Shown here in pieces: positions 15,345 to 25,341 of a stretch of 45,821 nt of DNA. This DNA is from Thermogemmatispora sp. (GTDB taxonomy: Bacteria > Chloroflexota > Ktedonobacteria > Ktedonobacterales > Ktedonobacteraceae). The translations under genes were made by a program, and so were the position numbers. The stretch spans positions 1 through 45,821 of the forward strand of contig NZ_JADGIA010000014.1 of the NCBI RefSeq assembly GCF_019683635.1, in the 5' to 3' direction. The notes beneath the pieces were generated by a model. The model was not told the DNA's origin. It did not search any database and saw only the letters and a list, made by a program, of their open reading frames with translations. Within the stretch, counting starts at the first letter, position 1. Each line of letters opens with the position of its first letter.

Positions 15345-17849
15345 TCAGAGGTCCTCCAGGACGGTTGGCGCTGGCAAATCGAACGAGCGACCTCGGCGCC
15401 AGAGACGGCGCAGATGTTCCCAGAGCCAACGGATAAAGTGCACAGGCGCCCTGGCCAGCACATGCGGATGACGCAGGAGGTAAAGGAAGAGACGCGGCTC
15501 AATCTGCCGCCAGAGGGCTGGCGCTTCGCGCATTTCACCCGAGCTGGCTGGGTGCTCAGGGCTGCCCGGGGGCGCCCACAGGTCGCGCACGTAGAGATCC
15601 CCCAGACGCTGCAAGAGGGGCGCCTGCTCGGGAGTCAGGTGACTGAGGCGCTGGATATATTCATGAGGCGTCTCAGCGCGACGGAGAGTGAGGCCGGCCC
15701 AGCTCGCCAACAGGCAGATGCGCCCGTAGATTTGGGCTGTCAGGCGCAAGTGGCGGAAGAGCCGCCGCCACCAGATGGCAAAGAGCATCAACAGGCAGGC
15801 AAGAGCAAAGATTACGCTCAGGGCGAAGTAGCTCAATGACTGCTGCCAGCTCAGACCGCCCCCCTGGGAACTGCCTCCCACCACCCCGCTTTCATCATTC
15901 GGCAGCGGGAGACGCCGCGGCGTCGTGGCGCTGGGCGAAATGCTCTGACCGGATGCGATTGTCGAGCTACTATCTGACGAGCTGTACTGATTGGGAAGCG
16001 GGCGCGTGAAGGTCGGAAATCCCGGCGAAGGCTCGAAATTGATCCAGCCATAGCCAGCGAAGTAGATCTGAGTCCAGGCATGGGCCTGAGTACCACGCAC
16101 AACCCATTGATGGGTAGAAGGATCGTAGGTGCCTGGCGCATAGCCAGTCACCACTCGCGCCGGCATCCCAAGTTCGCGCGCCATTACCGCCATCGCCGTC
16201 GCAAAGTAATTACAGAACGCCCGGTGACCGCTGCGGAAGAGCAGCCAGGAGACCGGCTCATCGCCGGGAGGCAGCTGGACATCGACTGAGTAGGTGTAGC
16301 CACGGAAGTAGTTTTCTAAGGCCACTGCCTTGTCGTACATGGTGTGAGCGCTGGCGGTCAGCCGCTCGGCCAGGATGCGAATATTGGGATCAAGATGGGG
16401 AGGCAACTGCAGATAGGTCTGCAGGATGGCGGGATCATAATAATTGGTGGGGAGAGGGCCCTCGTAGTTGGGTGGCAGCTTGGGAGCTGCGGAAGGGAAA
16501 GGGACCGATTCTAGAGTCTTGACATCCGCCGAGGAGGCATACGACTGGACCGTGTAATGATCACCTGCCGCTAGCTTCGACCCTTTGCGCAGCACGGCCA
16601 CGATGCTGGTAGTGTTTTTGCTCACGAGCACAACCGCAGGCTGGTCAAGCTGGCCCGCCTGCCAGGGCGTGAAGAGGTAGGGCTGCTGCTCGCCCGGGGG
16701 ATTGACGACTGTGATCTGCAGCGTCACGGCATGGACAGGCGTGCCCTCGGGCGGAATCTGCTGACCCTTCGGCAGCGAGATACTGTAGGTGGGACTGGTC
16801 GACCAGCCACGCCCATCGTAGGTGTCATAGGCCAGCGAGGCAATATATTGCCCTCCCTCGCTGCTCGTGATGCGGAAAACGATGTCGTTGTTCAGATGCG
16901 GATTGCCACCCAGCACCAGCGAATTGGTGAAGTTGCCGCGATTCGATGGAATTACTCCCCCATTGACAGCGACAAGACGGTTCCAGGCATTCTCAACCTG
17001 CACCCAGGGGTTGCTGTCAAGATCCCAGATCTGAGCGGCATCGGCATTGACATAGCTGCCCGGCAGAATCCAGGAGAGAATAACCACCGCCAGCGAGACC
17101 AGCAGGCCGGCCTGCATGAAGTCCCAGCCCAGGTCGTCGGCGCAGCGCAGACCCAGTCGCTTCCAGCGGCGCATCGACTCAAAGAGAGAAAAGCGCAGCA
17201 AGAGCAGCAGAGAGGCACACAAAAAGACAAAGAGGAAGATCAGGTAGCCAACGGGCACATTGCTGAGATTAATGAGCAGGACCGCGCCGTTGAGCAGAAT
17301 CATCAGCAGCGGCACACGAGTGCGATAGACCAGCCAGACACTGGCATAGGCCAGCCAGAAGCTGAGAGCAGTGATCAGGAAGAGAAAGATCGAATCGTCG
17401 CTACTCGTGCCGCCAGCCAGAGCGATCGCCACCCAGGCCCGCAGGGCGCTGAAGAAGAGAGGAAAGCTGCTGTTGAAGTCAGCAGTTGCGGTCTGCCAGT
17501 AGGCGATGAGCAGACCGAGTATGAGGGCCAGCGGCAGAACAAGCCAGGGAGGGAGCCAGCGCTGGCGCCCGGCCAACAGGCCGAGCAGCAGGCCAAGTGC
17601 GGTCGTCAGGGTGAGCACCTCCAGATGGGCTACCCAGCCGGCCACCTGCACCGACCAGATGGTGCTATAGACGACGATGGTCACCAGCACGAGCGAGAAG
17701 TAGCCTTCTTCGAGATGGAACAACTCCTTGAGCGAGGACCAGCTCAACCCTGGCTTATCCGGGTTTGGGGCTGGTGAACCTGCCCCCTTGGGGCGGCGTT
17801 CAGGCTCCGAGAACAGCCGAGAGAAACGATCAGCAGTGGCCTGGCCCAT
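15345..17849 (-). CDS. TgpA-like membrane transglutaminase (DUF3488-TGase-DUF4129)
   Basis: An 834-residue protein with eight N-terminal membrane helices (about 50-265, the DUF3488 part), a large extracytoplasmic region, a transglutaminase-like core, one more helix (671-693) and a cytoplasmic DUF4129-type tail. The Cys-His dyad is C546 (RAFCNYFATAMAVMAR) and H590 (QAHAWTQIYF). The third position is E606 (INFEPSPG), an acidic variant often seen in this family. It probably acts on proteins or peptides at the cell surface; the natural substrate is unknown. The ATG lies one base after the DUF58 stop with GGAGGT six bases upstream, so it is the last gene of a moxR-DUF58-tgpA operon. Confidence 0.92.
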   Translation of the reverse strand: MGQATADRFSRLFSEPERRPKGAGSPAPNPDKPGLSWSSLKELFHLEEGYFSLVLVTIVVYSTIWSVQVAGWVAHLEVLTLTTALGLLLGLLAGRQRWLPPWLVLPLALILGLLIAYWQTATADFNSSFPLFFSALRAWVAIALAGGTSSDDSIFLFLITALSFWLAYASVWLVYRTRVPLLMILLNGAVLLINLSNVPVGYLIFLFVFLCASLLLLLRFSLFESMRRWKRLGLRCADDLGWDFMQAGLLVSLAVVILSWILPGSYVNADAAQIWDLDSNPWVQVENAWNRLVAVNGGVIPSNRGNFTNSLVLGGNPHLNNDIVFRITSSEGGQYIASLAYDTYDGRGWSTSPTYSISLPKGQQIPPEGTPVHAVTLQITVVNPPGEQQPYLFTPWQAGQLDQPAVVLVSKNTTSIVAVLRKGSKLAAGDHYTVQSYASSADVKTLESVPFPSAAPKLPPNYEGPLPTNYYDPAILQTYLQLPPHLDPNIRILAERLTASAHTMYDKAVALENYFRGYTYSVDVQLPPGDEPVSWLLFRSGHRAFCNYFATAMAVMARELGMPARVVTGYAPGTYDPSTHQWVVRGTQAHAWTQIYFAGYGWINFEPSPGFPTFTRPLPNQYSSSDSSSTIASGQSISPSATTPRRLPLPNDESGVVGGSSQGGGLSWQQSLSYFALSVIFALACLLMLFAIWWRRLFRHLRLTAQIYGRICLLASWAGLTLRRAETPHEYIQRLSHLTPEQAPLLQRLGDLYVRDLWAPPGSPEHPASSGEMREAPALWRQIEPRLFLYLLRHPHVLARAPVHFIRWLWEHLRRLWRRGRSFDLPAPTVLEDL

Positions 17850-17850
17850 A

Positions 17851-19074
17851 TCAAGACCTCCATTGGAGAGAGCGCACGCTCGGGCCGCGTTCGAGCGCCT
17901 CTGCTAGCGAGTCGCCCCGTCTGACGCGCAGCACGGGAACGCCCTCGCCTTCCAGCAAGGCCCACGTATCTTCATCGACGGGTCGCCCATCAAAAGAAGC
18001 GGCCTCCAGTCCGATTACCGCCACCTGGACCCCACGGCGGCGCAAGTGCCTTAACCCTTCGTGCCAGTCGCGCGAGGTTGAAGGGGTAATCACAATGGCC
18101 GCTGTATTGCGACCAAAATGCAGGGCATCCAGCGCCAACGCCTCCTTCAAGTCCGGTCCAGATCCCGCCCTGACCACCGCCAACAGCTCCAGCACACGCT
18201 CGATCTGGCGCTCGCCGCGATCCAGCGCCAGAAACTCTCGACGCTCACCGTTGACAATCAGGCCCAGAGACAGGTCCTGACGCAGCAGATAGACGGCGAG
18301 CGAGGCCGCGATCGTAATGCCATATTCTTCTGTCGATTCTTCTCCCTCGCCCGCCTGCACGGCCTGATGGAGATCAAGGAAGATCCAGGCATCCATTGCT
18401 GGATCAAGATCGAATTCCTTGACCATCAGTTTATTATAATGTGCCGTTGAGGGCCAGTGAATGCGGCTGAGCGAATCGCCGCTTGCGTATTCCCGGATGG
18501 TGGTAGCGTTCGTTGTCGTATGGAGCGCGCGACGGGTACTGCGTCCTTTACCGGGCAGGCCACCAGTAAAAAAGGCAAAGCCCGCCAGAGGAATGACGCG
18601 CGGGAGAACGAGGATCTCATAGGCCGGCGAGAGCAGACGATGACGCCGGAAGAGGCCAAAGGGGTCGCCACTACTGGCAATCACGGGACCAAGTTGGTAG
18701 CGACCTCGGCGCCGACAGACCGTACGGGCCCGCCAGAGCGCGCGCTTGCGCCCGCCCATGCTGGCGACATAACCAGCGCGATGGCCAGGCAGCGTGGAAC
18801 CATCGACGATCTGCACCCAGAGCTTGGGAAAGATGCTTACATTATCTAACATCAGGCGCTCGTCGAAGGTATCACCCACCTGGACGCGCCCAAAGGGGGC
18901 CGCGCGATGAAAGACCAATCCGCGCAGACTGTAATGGGCCCATAGCAGTGAGAGCAGAAAGACGGCCAGCAATACATAGGTGACCACATAGAGCGCCTTC
19001 CAGCCGCTACTGATGGCCAGAAAGCCCGTCACCACAATCAAGAGCACCAGAAAAACGGTCTGCCAGCTCCGCAT
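17851..19074 (-). CDS. DUF58 domain protein
   Basis: A 407-residue membrane-anchored protein with two N-terminal membrane helices (about 5-42) and a beta-rich middle. The DUF58 hallmark follows, TTNATTIREYASGDSLSRIHWPSTAH, which joins a von Willebrand A-like fold (IFLDLHQAVQ, AIVITPSTSRDW). DUF58 proteins are nearly always encoded beside MoxR ATPases and transglutaminases and are thought to be assembled or activated by MoxR. The gene begins three bases after the moxR stop. Stop and next start are separated by one base. Confidence 0.92.
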   Translation of the reverse strand: MRSWQTVFLVLLIVVTGFLAISSGWKALYVVTYVLLAVFLLSLLWAHYSLRGLVFHRAAPFGRVQVGDTFDERLMLDNVSIFPKLWVQIVDGSTLPGHRAGYVASMGGRKRALWRARTVCRRRGRYQLGPVIASSGDPFGLFRRHRLLSPAYEILVLPRVIPLAGFAFFTGGLPGKGRSTRRALHTTTNATTIREYASGDSLSRIHWPSTAHYNKLMVKEFDLDPAMDAWIFLDLHQAVQAGEGEESTEEYGITIAASLAVYLLRQDLSLGLIVNGERREFLALDRGERQIERVLELLAVVRAGSGPDLKEALALDALHFGRNTAAIVITPSTSRDWHEGLRHLRRRGVQVAVIGLEAASFDGRPVDEDTWALLEGEGVPVLRVRRGDSLAEALERGPSVRSLQWRS

Positions 19075-19077
19075 GGC

Positions 19078-20049
19078 TCAGCGCGCCTTTCCTCCTCCGA
19101 CCCAGGCGCCCGGGACCGGCACCGTCTGCAGAATCTCGTCCAGAATGGCCGAGGAGGTGACCGAGCGCACGCGGGCCGCTGGGGTGACGATGATTCGATG
19201 CGCCAGCGTTGGTTTGACCATCATCTTGACATCGTCTGGGATCACATAGTTACGCCCGCGAATGGCCGCCAGCGCTTGCGCAGCGCGGAAGAGCGCTAGC
19301 GAGCCGCGAGGGCTGGCTCCCAGATAGATGTTGCCATGATTGCGCGTGGCGTTGGTGATGGCCACAATGTACTCACGAATAGACTGGTCAACATGAATAG
19401 CGCGAATCTGCTTCTGTATCTCTAGCAGTTCCTCCGCTGTCATGATCTGTTGCAGATCCTCCAGCGGGTGATGGTGCTGCTGGCTATTGAGGATATTGAT
19501 CTCATCGGCAGGGGAAGGATAGCCCAGGCTGATATTCATCATGAAGCGATCGAGCTGGGCCTCGGGCAAGGGGAAAGTTCCCTCGTATTCGATGGGGTTC
19601 TGGGTAGCCATAACCATGAATGGCTCAGGCAAGGGATAGCTCCGGCCATCGACGGTAACTTGCGACTCCTCCATCGCTTCCAGCAGAGCCGACTGGGTCT
19701 TGGGTGTTGCGCGGTTCACCTCGTCGGCCAACACAATCTGCGCCATAATCGGCCCAGGGCGAAACTCGAAATTGCCCGTCTTCTGGTTGTAGATCGAGAC
19801 ACCGGTGATATCGGTTGGCAGCAGATCAGGGGTAAACTGGATGCGCTTAAAGCTACAGCCGATCGAGCGCGCAATGGACTTGGTCAGGACCGTTTTGCCT
19901 ACGCCCGGCACATCTTCAATCAAGACGTGGCCCCGACAGATGACGGCGATCAGGGTGAAGGTGACAGCTTCGGCTTTACCAACAATGACGCTCTCAACGT
20001 TGCGAATCACTCGCTGAACAGCGGCAGCGAGATCCTGTACTGACTGCAT
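19078..20049 (-). CDS. MoxR-family AAA+ ATPase
   Basis: A 323-residue AAA+ chaperone-like ATPase. Walker A is DVPGVGKTV (46-54), Walker [10 protein letters not shown] (105-113), followed by the MoxR-typical [14 protein letters not shown], sensor 1 in [24 protein letters not shown], and a sensor 2/lid region. MoxR proteins help mature partner proteins carrying von Willebrand A folds, here the DUF58 protein. First gene of the operon; GGAGAG lies ten bases before the ATG. A possible extended -10 (TGGTACACT, 20116-20108 on the minus strand) sits 60 bases upstream. Confidence 0.95.
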   Translation of the reverse strand: MQSVQDLAAAVQRVIRNVESVIVGKAEAVTFTLIAVICRGHVLIEDVPGVGKTVLTKSIARSIGCSFKRIQFTPDLLPTDITGVSIYNQKTGNFEFRPGPIMAQIVLADEVNRATPKTQSALLEAMEESQVTVDGRSYPLPEPFMVMATQNPIEYEGTFPLPEAQLDRFMMNISLGYPSPADEINILNSQQHHHPLEDLQQIMTAEELLEIQKQIRAIHVDQSIREYIVAITNATRNHGNIYLGASPRGSLALFRAAQALAAIRGRNYVIPDDVKMMVKPTLAHRIIVTPAARVRSVTSSAILDEILQTVPVPGAWVGGGKAR

Positions 20050-20465
20050 GCTCTACTCTCCGATCAGGTCACGGAGGCCCGAATCCAGGAACAGCTCAAC
20101 CTGCTTTAGTGTACCACACTGCCCGCCTGGATGATACCAGTTTGCCCCGGACGCCAGCCTTTCCTACCCTTCTCCTGTGGCGCGACCTGAGCACTGGCGA
20201 TTGCTAAAGCGTCTGCCTCCGTTTTTCTCCTATAATAACATTGATAGTGGAGCAACGATCGCAATCTAGAGCCAGTCTAGCAAAGATTGCTGAATTTTGG
20301 CTGAAGGAATGGCCTCTTCTCCTCCATCTGGGGAGGGAGACGGAAGGCAGGCGCGAGCATCAGGAGGTTTCCATTCGTTCGCCGCTGTCCTCCAGCCAGT
20401 CGGGCTAAGCCATCCGTCCTGCCCCTAAAAGAAAGGACTATCCTCAGAAGGGTGAATATGATATC
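20050..20465. other. Divergent spacer between moxR and acyP
   Basis: 415 bases without a supported gene. It holds the candidate moxR extended -10 (TGGTACACT at 20116-20108, minus strand; the -35 is poor) and a perfect TATAAT at 20231-20236 on the plus strand, 230 bases before acyP, again without a clear -35. Long frames here look like chance readings. Confidence 0.45.
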
Positions 20466-20765
20466 ATGAAAGCCATGCAACAGGACAACGAGAGGCAAGA
20501 ACTCTACGCCCGCGTCCTGGGATATGTCCAGGGGGTTGGCTTCCGCCAGTTTGTCATGCATCACGCCACAGCTCTTGGTCTGCGCGGCTACGTGCGCAAC
20601 CTGGCCGATGGCAGCGTGGAGGTGCTGGCGCAAGGGCCACGCGCCGCTCTGGAACGGTTGTTGACTCTGTTGCACCGTGGTCCTTCCGCCGCCGAGGTCC
20701 ATGAGGTCCGCGTCGACTGGCGCCAGCCCAGTGAGCCACTGAGTGGCTTCCATATCCGCTGGTAG
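20466..20765 (+). CDS. acyP: Acylphosphatase
   Basis: A 99-residue acylphosphatase, which hydrolyses carboxyl-phosphate bonds such as in acetyl or carbamoyl phosphate. The signature GYVQGVGFRQFV supplies the phosphate-binding cradle and catalytic R27; N45 in GYVRNLADGSVEV orients the attacking water. Length and fold order are normal for the family. Start chosen at 20466, with GAAGGGTG about 10 bases upstream; an ATG three codons later is possible. It stands alone between divergent moxR and gatC. Confidence 0.93.
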   Translation: MKAMQQDNERQELYARVLGYVQGVGFRQFVMHHATALGLRGYVRNLADGSVEVLAQGPRAALERLLTLLHRGPSAAEVHEVRVDWRQPSEPLSGFHIRW

Positions 20766-20958
20766 CTCACTTGCTGCTCTGCTGTTCCGTTGGGCAGCGC
20801 AGTTTCACCCTGCACTGTCTTCCTGAGAGCGCTTTTTGATGCTTGTTGCAGATTCTGATTCGTCAAGCGTCTCTATCCTGGCTCGTTAGAGCTTCCACTG
20901 TATAAAAAGAAAAGGCAAGCGATCAGCAGGTTAGTCAGATTGAAGGAGGCTCGGGGTC

Positions 20959-21249
20959 TTGATCGATCGAGAAACGGTACTCCACATTGCCCAGCTGGCA
21001 CGGCTCGGCTTGAGCGACGAGGAGGTTGAGCTTTTTCGTCAACAGCTCTCCAGCATTCTGGAGCATATGGCTATTCTGCGCGAGGCAGACGTGAGCGGGG
21101 TCTCTCCCCTGGCCCATGCCTCACGTCTCACGAACGTGATGCGCGAGGATGAGCCTGGTCCCTCCTATCCCCCGGAAGTGCTCCTGGCCAATGCCCCCGA
21201 CCAGGAGGAGCAATGTCTGAAGGTGAATGCTGTGTTGGAGGAGTCCTAG
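20959..21249 (+). CDS. gatC: Asp-tRNA(Asn)/Glu-tRNA(Gln) amidotransferase subunit C
   Basis: A 96-residue GatC, which stabilises the GatCAB complex that converts Glu-tRNA(Gln) and Asp-tRNA(Asn) to their amide forms. The family pattern is plain: VLHIAQLARLGLSDEEVELFRQQLSSILEHM, then VSPLAHASRLTNVMREDEPG and the C-terminal VNAVLEES. It starts with TTG at 20959, supported by GGAGG nine bases upstream; there is no earlier ATG in frame that makes sense. The gene is three bases from gatA. No gatB is present in the window. Confidence 0.95.
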   Translation: MIDRETVLHIAQLARLGLSDEEVELFRQQLSSILEHMAILREADVSGVSPLAHASRLTNVMREDEPGPSYPPEVLLANAPDQEEQCLKVNAVLEES

Positions 21250-21252
21250 TCG

Positions 21253-22716
21253 ATGAGCGCTTTGCATGAGCTAACGCTGAGTGAAGCGGCAACGCTGCTG
21301 CGCCAGCGCCAGATTTCTTCTGTTGAGCTGACACGCGCTTTTTTGGAGCGGATTGAGGCCCTCGATAGGCGCCTCCGTGCCTTTACTCTGGTGACAGCAG
21401 ACCTGGCGCTCCAACAGGCCCAGGAGGCCGACCAGCGCCTGCAGCGCGGCGAGCAGGTGACCCCTCTCACCGGCATCCCACTGGCCATTAAGGACGTCAT
21501 TTGCACCAAGGATATCCCAACGACCTGCAGCTCGCGCATGCTGGAGCATTTCCGCCCTCCTTTTAATGCAACGGTAATGGAGCGCCTCCAGGCCGCAGGA
21601 GCGGTGATGCTCGGGAAAACCAATATGGACGAGTTCGCAATGGGCTCTTCGACCGAGCACTCGGCTTTTTTCCCCACGCATAACCCCTGGGACCTGGAAC
21701 GCACACCCGGCGGCAGCAGCGGCGGCTCGGCGGCTGCCGTGGCCGCGGGCATGGCTCCGGGAGCGCTGGGCAGCGACACTGGCGGCTCGATTCGTCAACC
21801 GGCGGCACTCTGCAACGTGGTAGGACTGAAGCCAACGTACGGTCGCGTCTCCCGCTTTGGCCTGGTTGCCTTCGCTTCCTCACTGGACCAGATCGGGCCC
21901 TTCGCGCGTACAGCCCGCGATGCCGCTCTGCTGCTGCAGGCCATCGCCGGCCCCGATCCACGCGACTCCACCTGCTCAGCCACTCCTGTCCCCGACTATA
22001 CGGCGGAGCTAACGGGCGAGATCCGCGGTCTCCGTATCGGTGTGCCTGTCGAGTACTGGGAAGCCCCTGGTATGGACCCCGGCGTGGCGCGCGTTGGCCA
22101 GGAGGCGGTCAATCGTTTGCGCGAGCTGGGGGCCGAGATTCGCGAGGTCTCACTGCCCCATACCCGCTATGGGGTCGCCGCTTACTACATCATCGCCCCT
22201 GCCGAGGCAAGCGCCAATCTGGCTCGCTACGATGGCGTGAAGTACGGCTACTCCTATCGCGACACCAGCGATATGTGGGAGGCCCTTGATAAGACACGTC
22301 AATATGGCTTTGGGCCAGAGGTCAAGCGCCGTATCATGCTGGGAACATATGTGCTCTCCGCCGGCTACTACGATGCCTACTATAAACAGGCCCAGAAGGT
22401 GCGGGCGCTCATCGCACAGGACTTCGAGCGTGCTTTCGAGCAGTGCGATGTACTGGTCAGCCCCTCCTCACCAACGGTGGCTTTTAAGCTGGGGGAGAAG
22501 CTGTCAGATCCCTACCAGATGTACCTGAACGACGTCTTCACTATCCCGGCTAATCTGGCCGGGATCTGCGGCATTTCGATTCCCAGCGGCTTCAGCGAGG
22601 GCCTGCCCGTAGGACTGCAGATTCTCGGCAACGCCTTTGCCGAGGCGACGATTCTGCGCGTGGCTGATGCTTTCCAGCGTGTAACGGACTATCATACCCA
22701 GCGCCCGGCCCTGTAG
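21253..22716 (+). CDS. gatA: Asp/Glu-tRNA amidotransferase subunit A
   Basis: A 487-residue amidase that frees ammonia from glutamine for the GatCAB reaction. The Ser-cisSer-Lys triad is visible: K80 (PLAIKDV), S155 ([10 protein letters not shown]) and S179 (GSDTGGSIR). The amidase signature continues through [26 protein letters not shown], and the ending LPVGLQILG is typical. Length is normal. GGAGGAG lies inside the end of gatC, seven bases from the ATG, so the two are co-translated. GatB must be encoded elsewhere. Confidence 0.97.
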   Translation: MSALHELTLSEAATLLRQRQISSVELTRAFLERIEALDRRLRAFTLVTADLALQQAQEADQRLQRGEQVTPLTGIPLAIKDVICTKDIPTTCSSRMLEHFRPPFNATVMERLQAAGAVMLGKTNMDEFAMGSSTEHSAFFPTHNPWDLERTPGGSSGGSAAAVAAGMAPGALGSDTGGSIRQPAALCNVVGLKPTYGRVSRFGLVAFASSLDQIGPFARTARDAALLLQAIAGPDPRDSTCSATPVPDYTAELTGEIRGLRIGVPVEYWEAPGMDPGVARVGQEAVNRLRELGAEIREVSLPHTRYGVAAYYIIAPAEASANLARYDGVKYGYSYRDTSDMWEALDKTRQYGFGPEVKRRIMLGTYVLSAGYYDAYYKQAQKVRALIAQDFERAFEQCDVLVSPSSPTVAFKLGEKLSDPYQMYLNDVFTIPANLAGICGISIPSGFSEGLPVGLQILGNAFAEATILRVADAFQRVTDYHTQRPAL

Positions 22717-22743
22717 CGTAGAGGAAGAGAGCAGCCCAGACAG

Positions 22744-22771
22744 CTTGCCTCGCCTGGGCAAGCGAGGCAAG
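22744..22771 (+). repeat. 10-bp hairpin after gatA
   Basis: CTTGCCTCGC and GCGAGGCAAG form a perfect 10-base stem with an 8-base loop, 28 bases after the gatA stop. Short GGCAA/GGTAA iterations follow, not a T run. It is probably a 3'-end structure for gatCA. Confidence 0.4.
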
Positions 22772-22855
22772 GCAAGGTAAGGTAAGCGACCATCCGCTTC
22801 TCATCTGGCTGCCCTCTACCTGCTGTGGACGGAGCCGAAGAAGGAGAGCCTGGCC

Positions 22856-23893
22856 TTGCCACAACAGCAGTATCGTCCCCGTTCTGCTTTTCCAAGTTTG
22901 TCACCGCTGGTCAGTCGCTTACTGGCGGCGCTACTCCTGGTCCTGGCCGCCTGCATCGCTATTGGGGCCTCTTTGCTGGTTTTTACCCCTTGGGGGACCG
23001 GGCTGGCAGGCGGTACCAGCACGACGGCGACCCCAACTGTAGGGTCGTCTTCGCTCTCGCCAACACCACGGCCAACCCTGGCCCCCGTGTTGACTCCTCG
23101 CGGCTCACCCCCCTCGCTGACCGCCGCCGAGGCTATGCTGCTGGACGCCGATAGCGATCGCATTCTGGCCGATATCAACGGTGAGGTGCCGCGCCCTATG
23201 GCCAGCACAACGAAGATTATGACGGCGGTCATCGCTTTGCAAATCGGCAATCTCGATCAGGAGATCACGGTCGGCGCCGACGCGGTGAGCGAGGTCCGCG
23301 ATAATGATGGGAGCAATGCAGGCTTACAGGTGGGAGAGCAGCTGACGCTGCGCGATCTGCTCTATGCGCTGCTGCTCCCCTCGGGCGACGACGCGGCTAT
23401 TGCGATTGCCGATGGCCTGTCTGGTTCGACGGCGAAGTTCGTAGCTCTCATGAATCTTTTTGCTCTGCGACTACACTTGTTCCAGACGCATTATGCCAAC
23501 CCGGATGGGCTGCCGGCACCAGGCCACTATACCACGGCCTTTGACCTGGTGCGTCTGGCTCACTATGCTATGAGCATCCCACTGTTTGCCCAGATTGTGG
23601 GAACGCGCGTCTATTCGGTGCCAGCAACCGCTACTCATGCGGCCCACGTCTGGACCTCGACAAACGAGTTGCTGAGCACGTACTCAGGGGCGACAGGCAT
23701 CAAGACGGGTTTTACGGGAGAGGCTGGCTACTGTCTGGTCTTTTCGGCTACGCGCAACGGCCATCACCTGATCGGCGTCGTGCTCGATACCCCTGGCCCC
23801 GAAGCTCGCTTTCAGGACGCCCGCCGTCTGCTCGACTGGGGTTTCTCGCTGCCCCTCGCGCCTCCCGGCCCCTCGGCACCACCCTCTATCTAG
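22856..23893 (+). CDS. D-alanyl-D-alanine carboxypeptidase (PBP5/DacF-like)
   Basis: A 345-residue serine peptidase that trims the terminal D-Ala of peptidoglycan stem peptides. A membrane anchor (about 21-45) and a Ser/Thr/Pro-rich linker (50-88) precede the S11 domain. Motifs: SxxK is S117-T-T-K120 (PMASTTKIMTA), the second motif is S176-G-D178 where the family usually has SxN, and KTG is K283-T-G285. The Asn-to-Asp change is worth noting but may be tolerated. It starts with TTG at 22856, with AAGGAG about ten bases upstream; no ATG upstream of the membrane anchor fits. The C-terminal dimer-type domain of E. coli PBP5 is absent. Confidence 0.88.
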   Translation: MPQQQYRPRSAFPSLSPLVSRLLAALLLVLAACIAIGASLLVFTPWGTGLAGGTSTTATPTVGSSSLSPTPRPTLAPVLTPRGSPPSLTAAEAMLLDADSDRILADINGEVPRPMASTTKIMTAVIALQIGNLDQEITVGADAVSEVRDNDGSNAGLQVGEQLTLRDLLYALLLPSGDDAAIAIADGLSGSTAKFVALMNLFALRLHLFQTHYANPDGLPAPGHYTTAFDLVRLAHYAMSIPLFAQIVGTRVYSVPATATHAAHVWTSTNELLSTYSGATGIKTGFTGEAGYCLVFSATRNGHHLIGVVLDTPGPEARFQDARRLLDWGFSLPLAPPGPSAPPSI

Positions 23894-24087
23894 CTTAGAG
23901 GATGCACGACGAGGCTGGCCGCGGCAGATCTTGCTTGCATCTGGTGGCTTCTGCCAGATCCGCTATGCGATGCCGGATTCTGGGCCATCTTGCCGGCAAG
24001 ACGTACTGGTCAGGTGAACGCAAACATGATAGAATAAACTTTACGACCTGACCATGCTCGCACTAACCTTTGGCACAAAGGACAGCA

Positions 24088-25272
24088 ATGCGTTACGCCG
24101 TTTTCAGCGATATACACGCGAACCTGGAAGCACTGGAAGCAGTGCTCGCCAAGATCGATGAGATCTCTAAAGAGAAACCCATCGATCAAATCTGGTTCCT
24201 GGGGGACCTGGTTGGCTATGGCCCCGACCCCAATGCCTGTATCTCTTTGCTGCGCGAGCGTACTGATGTGATCATCGCGGGCAACCACGACTGGGCGGCG
24301 GTAAACAAGATCGATCTTGACGACTTTAGCGCCGCCGCGCGCATCTCCGCCGAGTGGACTGCTCAGCAGCTGACGGAAGAGCATCGCGAGTTTTTGGCTA
24401 ACCTCCCAGAGCGCCTTGATATCGGCGACGTGACACTCGTACATGGGAGTCCTTACGGCCCCCTCTGGGAGTACCTGACCTCCGAGGTGCTGGCTGAGCG
24501 TAGCTTCCAGTATTTTAGTAGCCGCTTTTGCTTTGTGGGCCATACCCATATTCCAGTGATCTTCCAGCAGCCTATGAGCGTTAACAAGGCCGACAGCTCT
24601 GGCGCTTCTGGGGAACGCGCGCAGGAAACGGCTTTTGCTGCGACTGCCGCCGAGGCCGATGAGAGCAGCACAGGCAATTCAGGCTCAGAGCGGTCCGCCC
24701 CTGCCAGCCTGGGCGAAGGCGAGAGCCTTGACCTGACGGAGGAGGAGGCCGCTGAGGAGATGCAAGAAGCAGTGACAAAGACGGCTGCCCCAGCGACAAC
24801 CAGAGAAGCTGCCAGTGTCGAGCAGGCCTCTGCCGACGAACAGACCCCCAGGACCGAGCCTAACGAGCTGGAGCAGGAAGGTGAGTACGCCGATATTGTG
24901 GCGGCGCTTGAGGCGATCGAATCGCGAACTTCCGAGGAGAAGATTGTCAGCGCCGAGGATCGCCTCAACAGTGAGATCGAGGAACTGCTGGCCTTGCTTG
25001 GCCTCAGCCAGAGCATGATCAAGGTCACCAACGAGATGCTGACTCCGCCAGAAGGCCATTGGGACCCGCCCGCCGGCTACCGGGCGATTATTAATCCCGG
25101 TGGAGTGGGACAGCCACGCGATGGTGATCCACGCGCCGCTTTCATGATCTATGACACAGAAGCCGGCTTTGAGTTCTACCGTGTGCCCTACGATATTAAG
25201 AAGACACAGGAGAAAATCATTAAGGCCGGCCTGCCCCAGTATCTGGCTATACGCCTGGCCTACGGTCGTTAG
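24088..25272 (+). CDS. Metallophosphoesterase with disordered acidic insert
   Basis: A 394-residue calcineurin-like phosphoesterase. Metal ligands appear in order: D8 and H10 (FSDIHAN), D40 (FLGDLVGYGPDPN), N66-H67 (AGNHDW), H119 (LVHGSP), H152 and H154 (GHTHIP). This resembles the YfcE/CpdA-like group acting on nucleotides or other phosphodiesters. Between the last ligand and the closing strands (INPGGVGQPRDGDPRAAFMIYD, about residue 330 onward) sits roughly 145 residues rich in Ala, Glu, Ser and Thr, ending in a helical stretch (ADIVAALEAIE, SEIEELLALLGLSQ). Such an insert is unusual. The ATG at 24088 follows AAAGGA by five bases; a TTG at 24070 is less likely. Confidence 0.88.
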   Translation: MRYAVFSDIHANLEALEAVLAKIDEISKEKPIDQIWFLGDLVGYGPDPNACISLLRERTDVIIAGNHDWAAVNKIDLDDFSAAARISAEWTAQQLTEEHREFLANLPERLDIGDVTLVHGSPYGPLWEYLTSEVLAERSFQYFSSRFCFVGHTHIPVIFQQPMSVNKADSSGASGERAQETAFAATAAEADESSTGNSGSERSAPASLGEGESLDLTEEEAAEEMQEAVTKTAAPATTREAASVEQASADEQTPRTEPNELEQEGEYADIVAALEAIESRTSEEKIVSAEDRLNSEIEELLALLGLSQSMIKVTNEMLTPPEGHWDPPAGYRAIINPGGVGQPRDGDPRAAFMIYDTEAGFEFYRVPYDIKKTQEKIIKAGLPQYLAIRLAYGR

Positions 25273-25341
25273 CTCGGCTATAGATTTCTTTTCGCCTTTT
25301 TCTTCCTAAAAATAGATAACAGATCTCTGAATTAGCAATAA

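Noticed and set aside
15189-15839. A 216-codon plus-strand frame starting right after the omega-RNA-like sequence
   Set aside because: Most of it is antisense to the transglutaminase gene and matches no nuclease; its start and ribosome site are better explained as what is left of the missing iscB start.
16029-16040. Glu in place of the usual Asp in the transglutaminase triad
   Set aside because: FEPxPG is a frequent variant in TgpA-like proteins, so it is not evidence of inactivity.
16731-17777. A 348-codon plus-strand frame
   Set aside because: It is the antisense shadow of the transglutaminase membrane domain, with Gln/Glu/Arg-rich composition and no family resemblance.
22764-22787. GGCAA/GGTAA short iterations as a possible repeat array
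   Set aside because: Only four or five imperfect 5-base units; too short to be more than chance or slippage.
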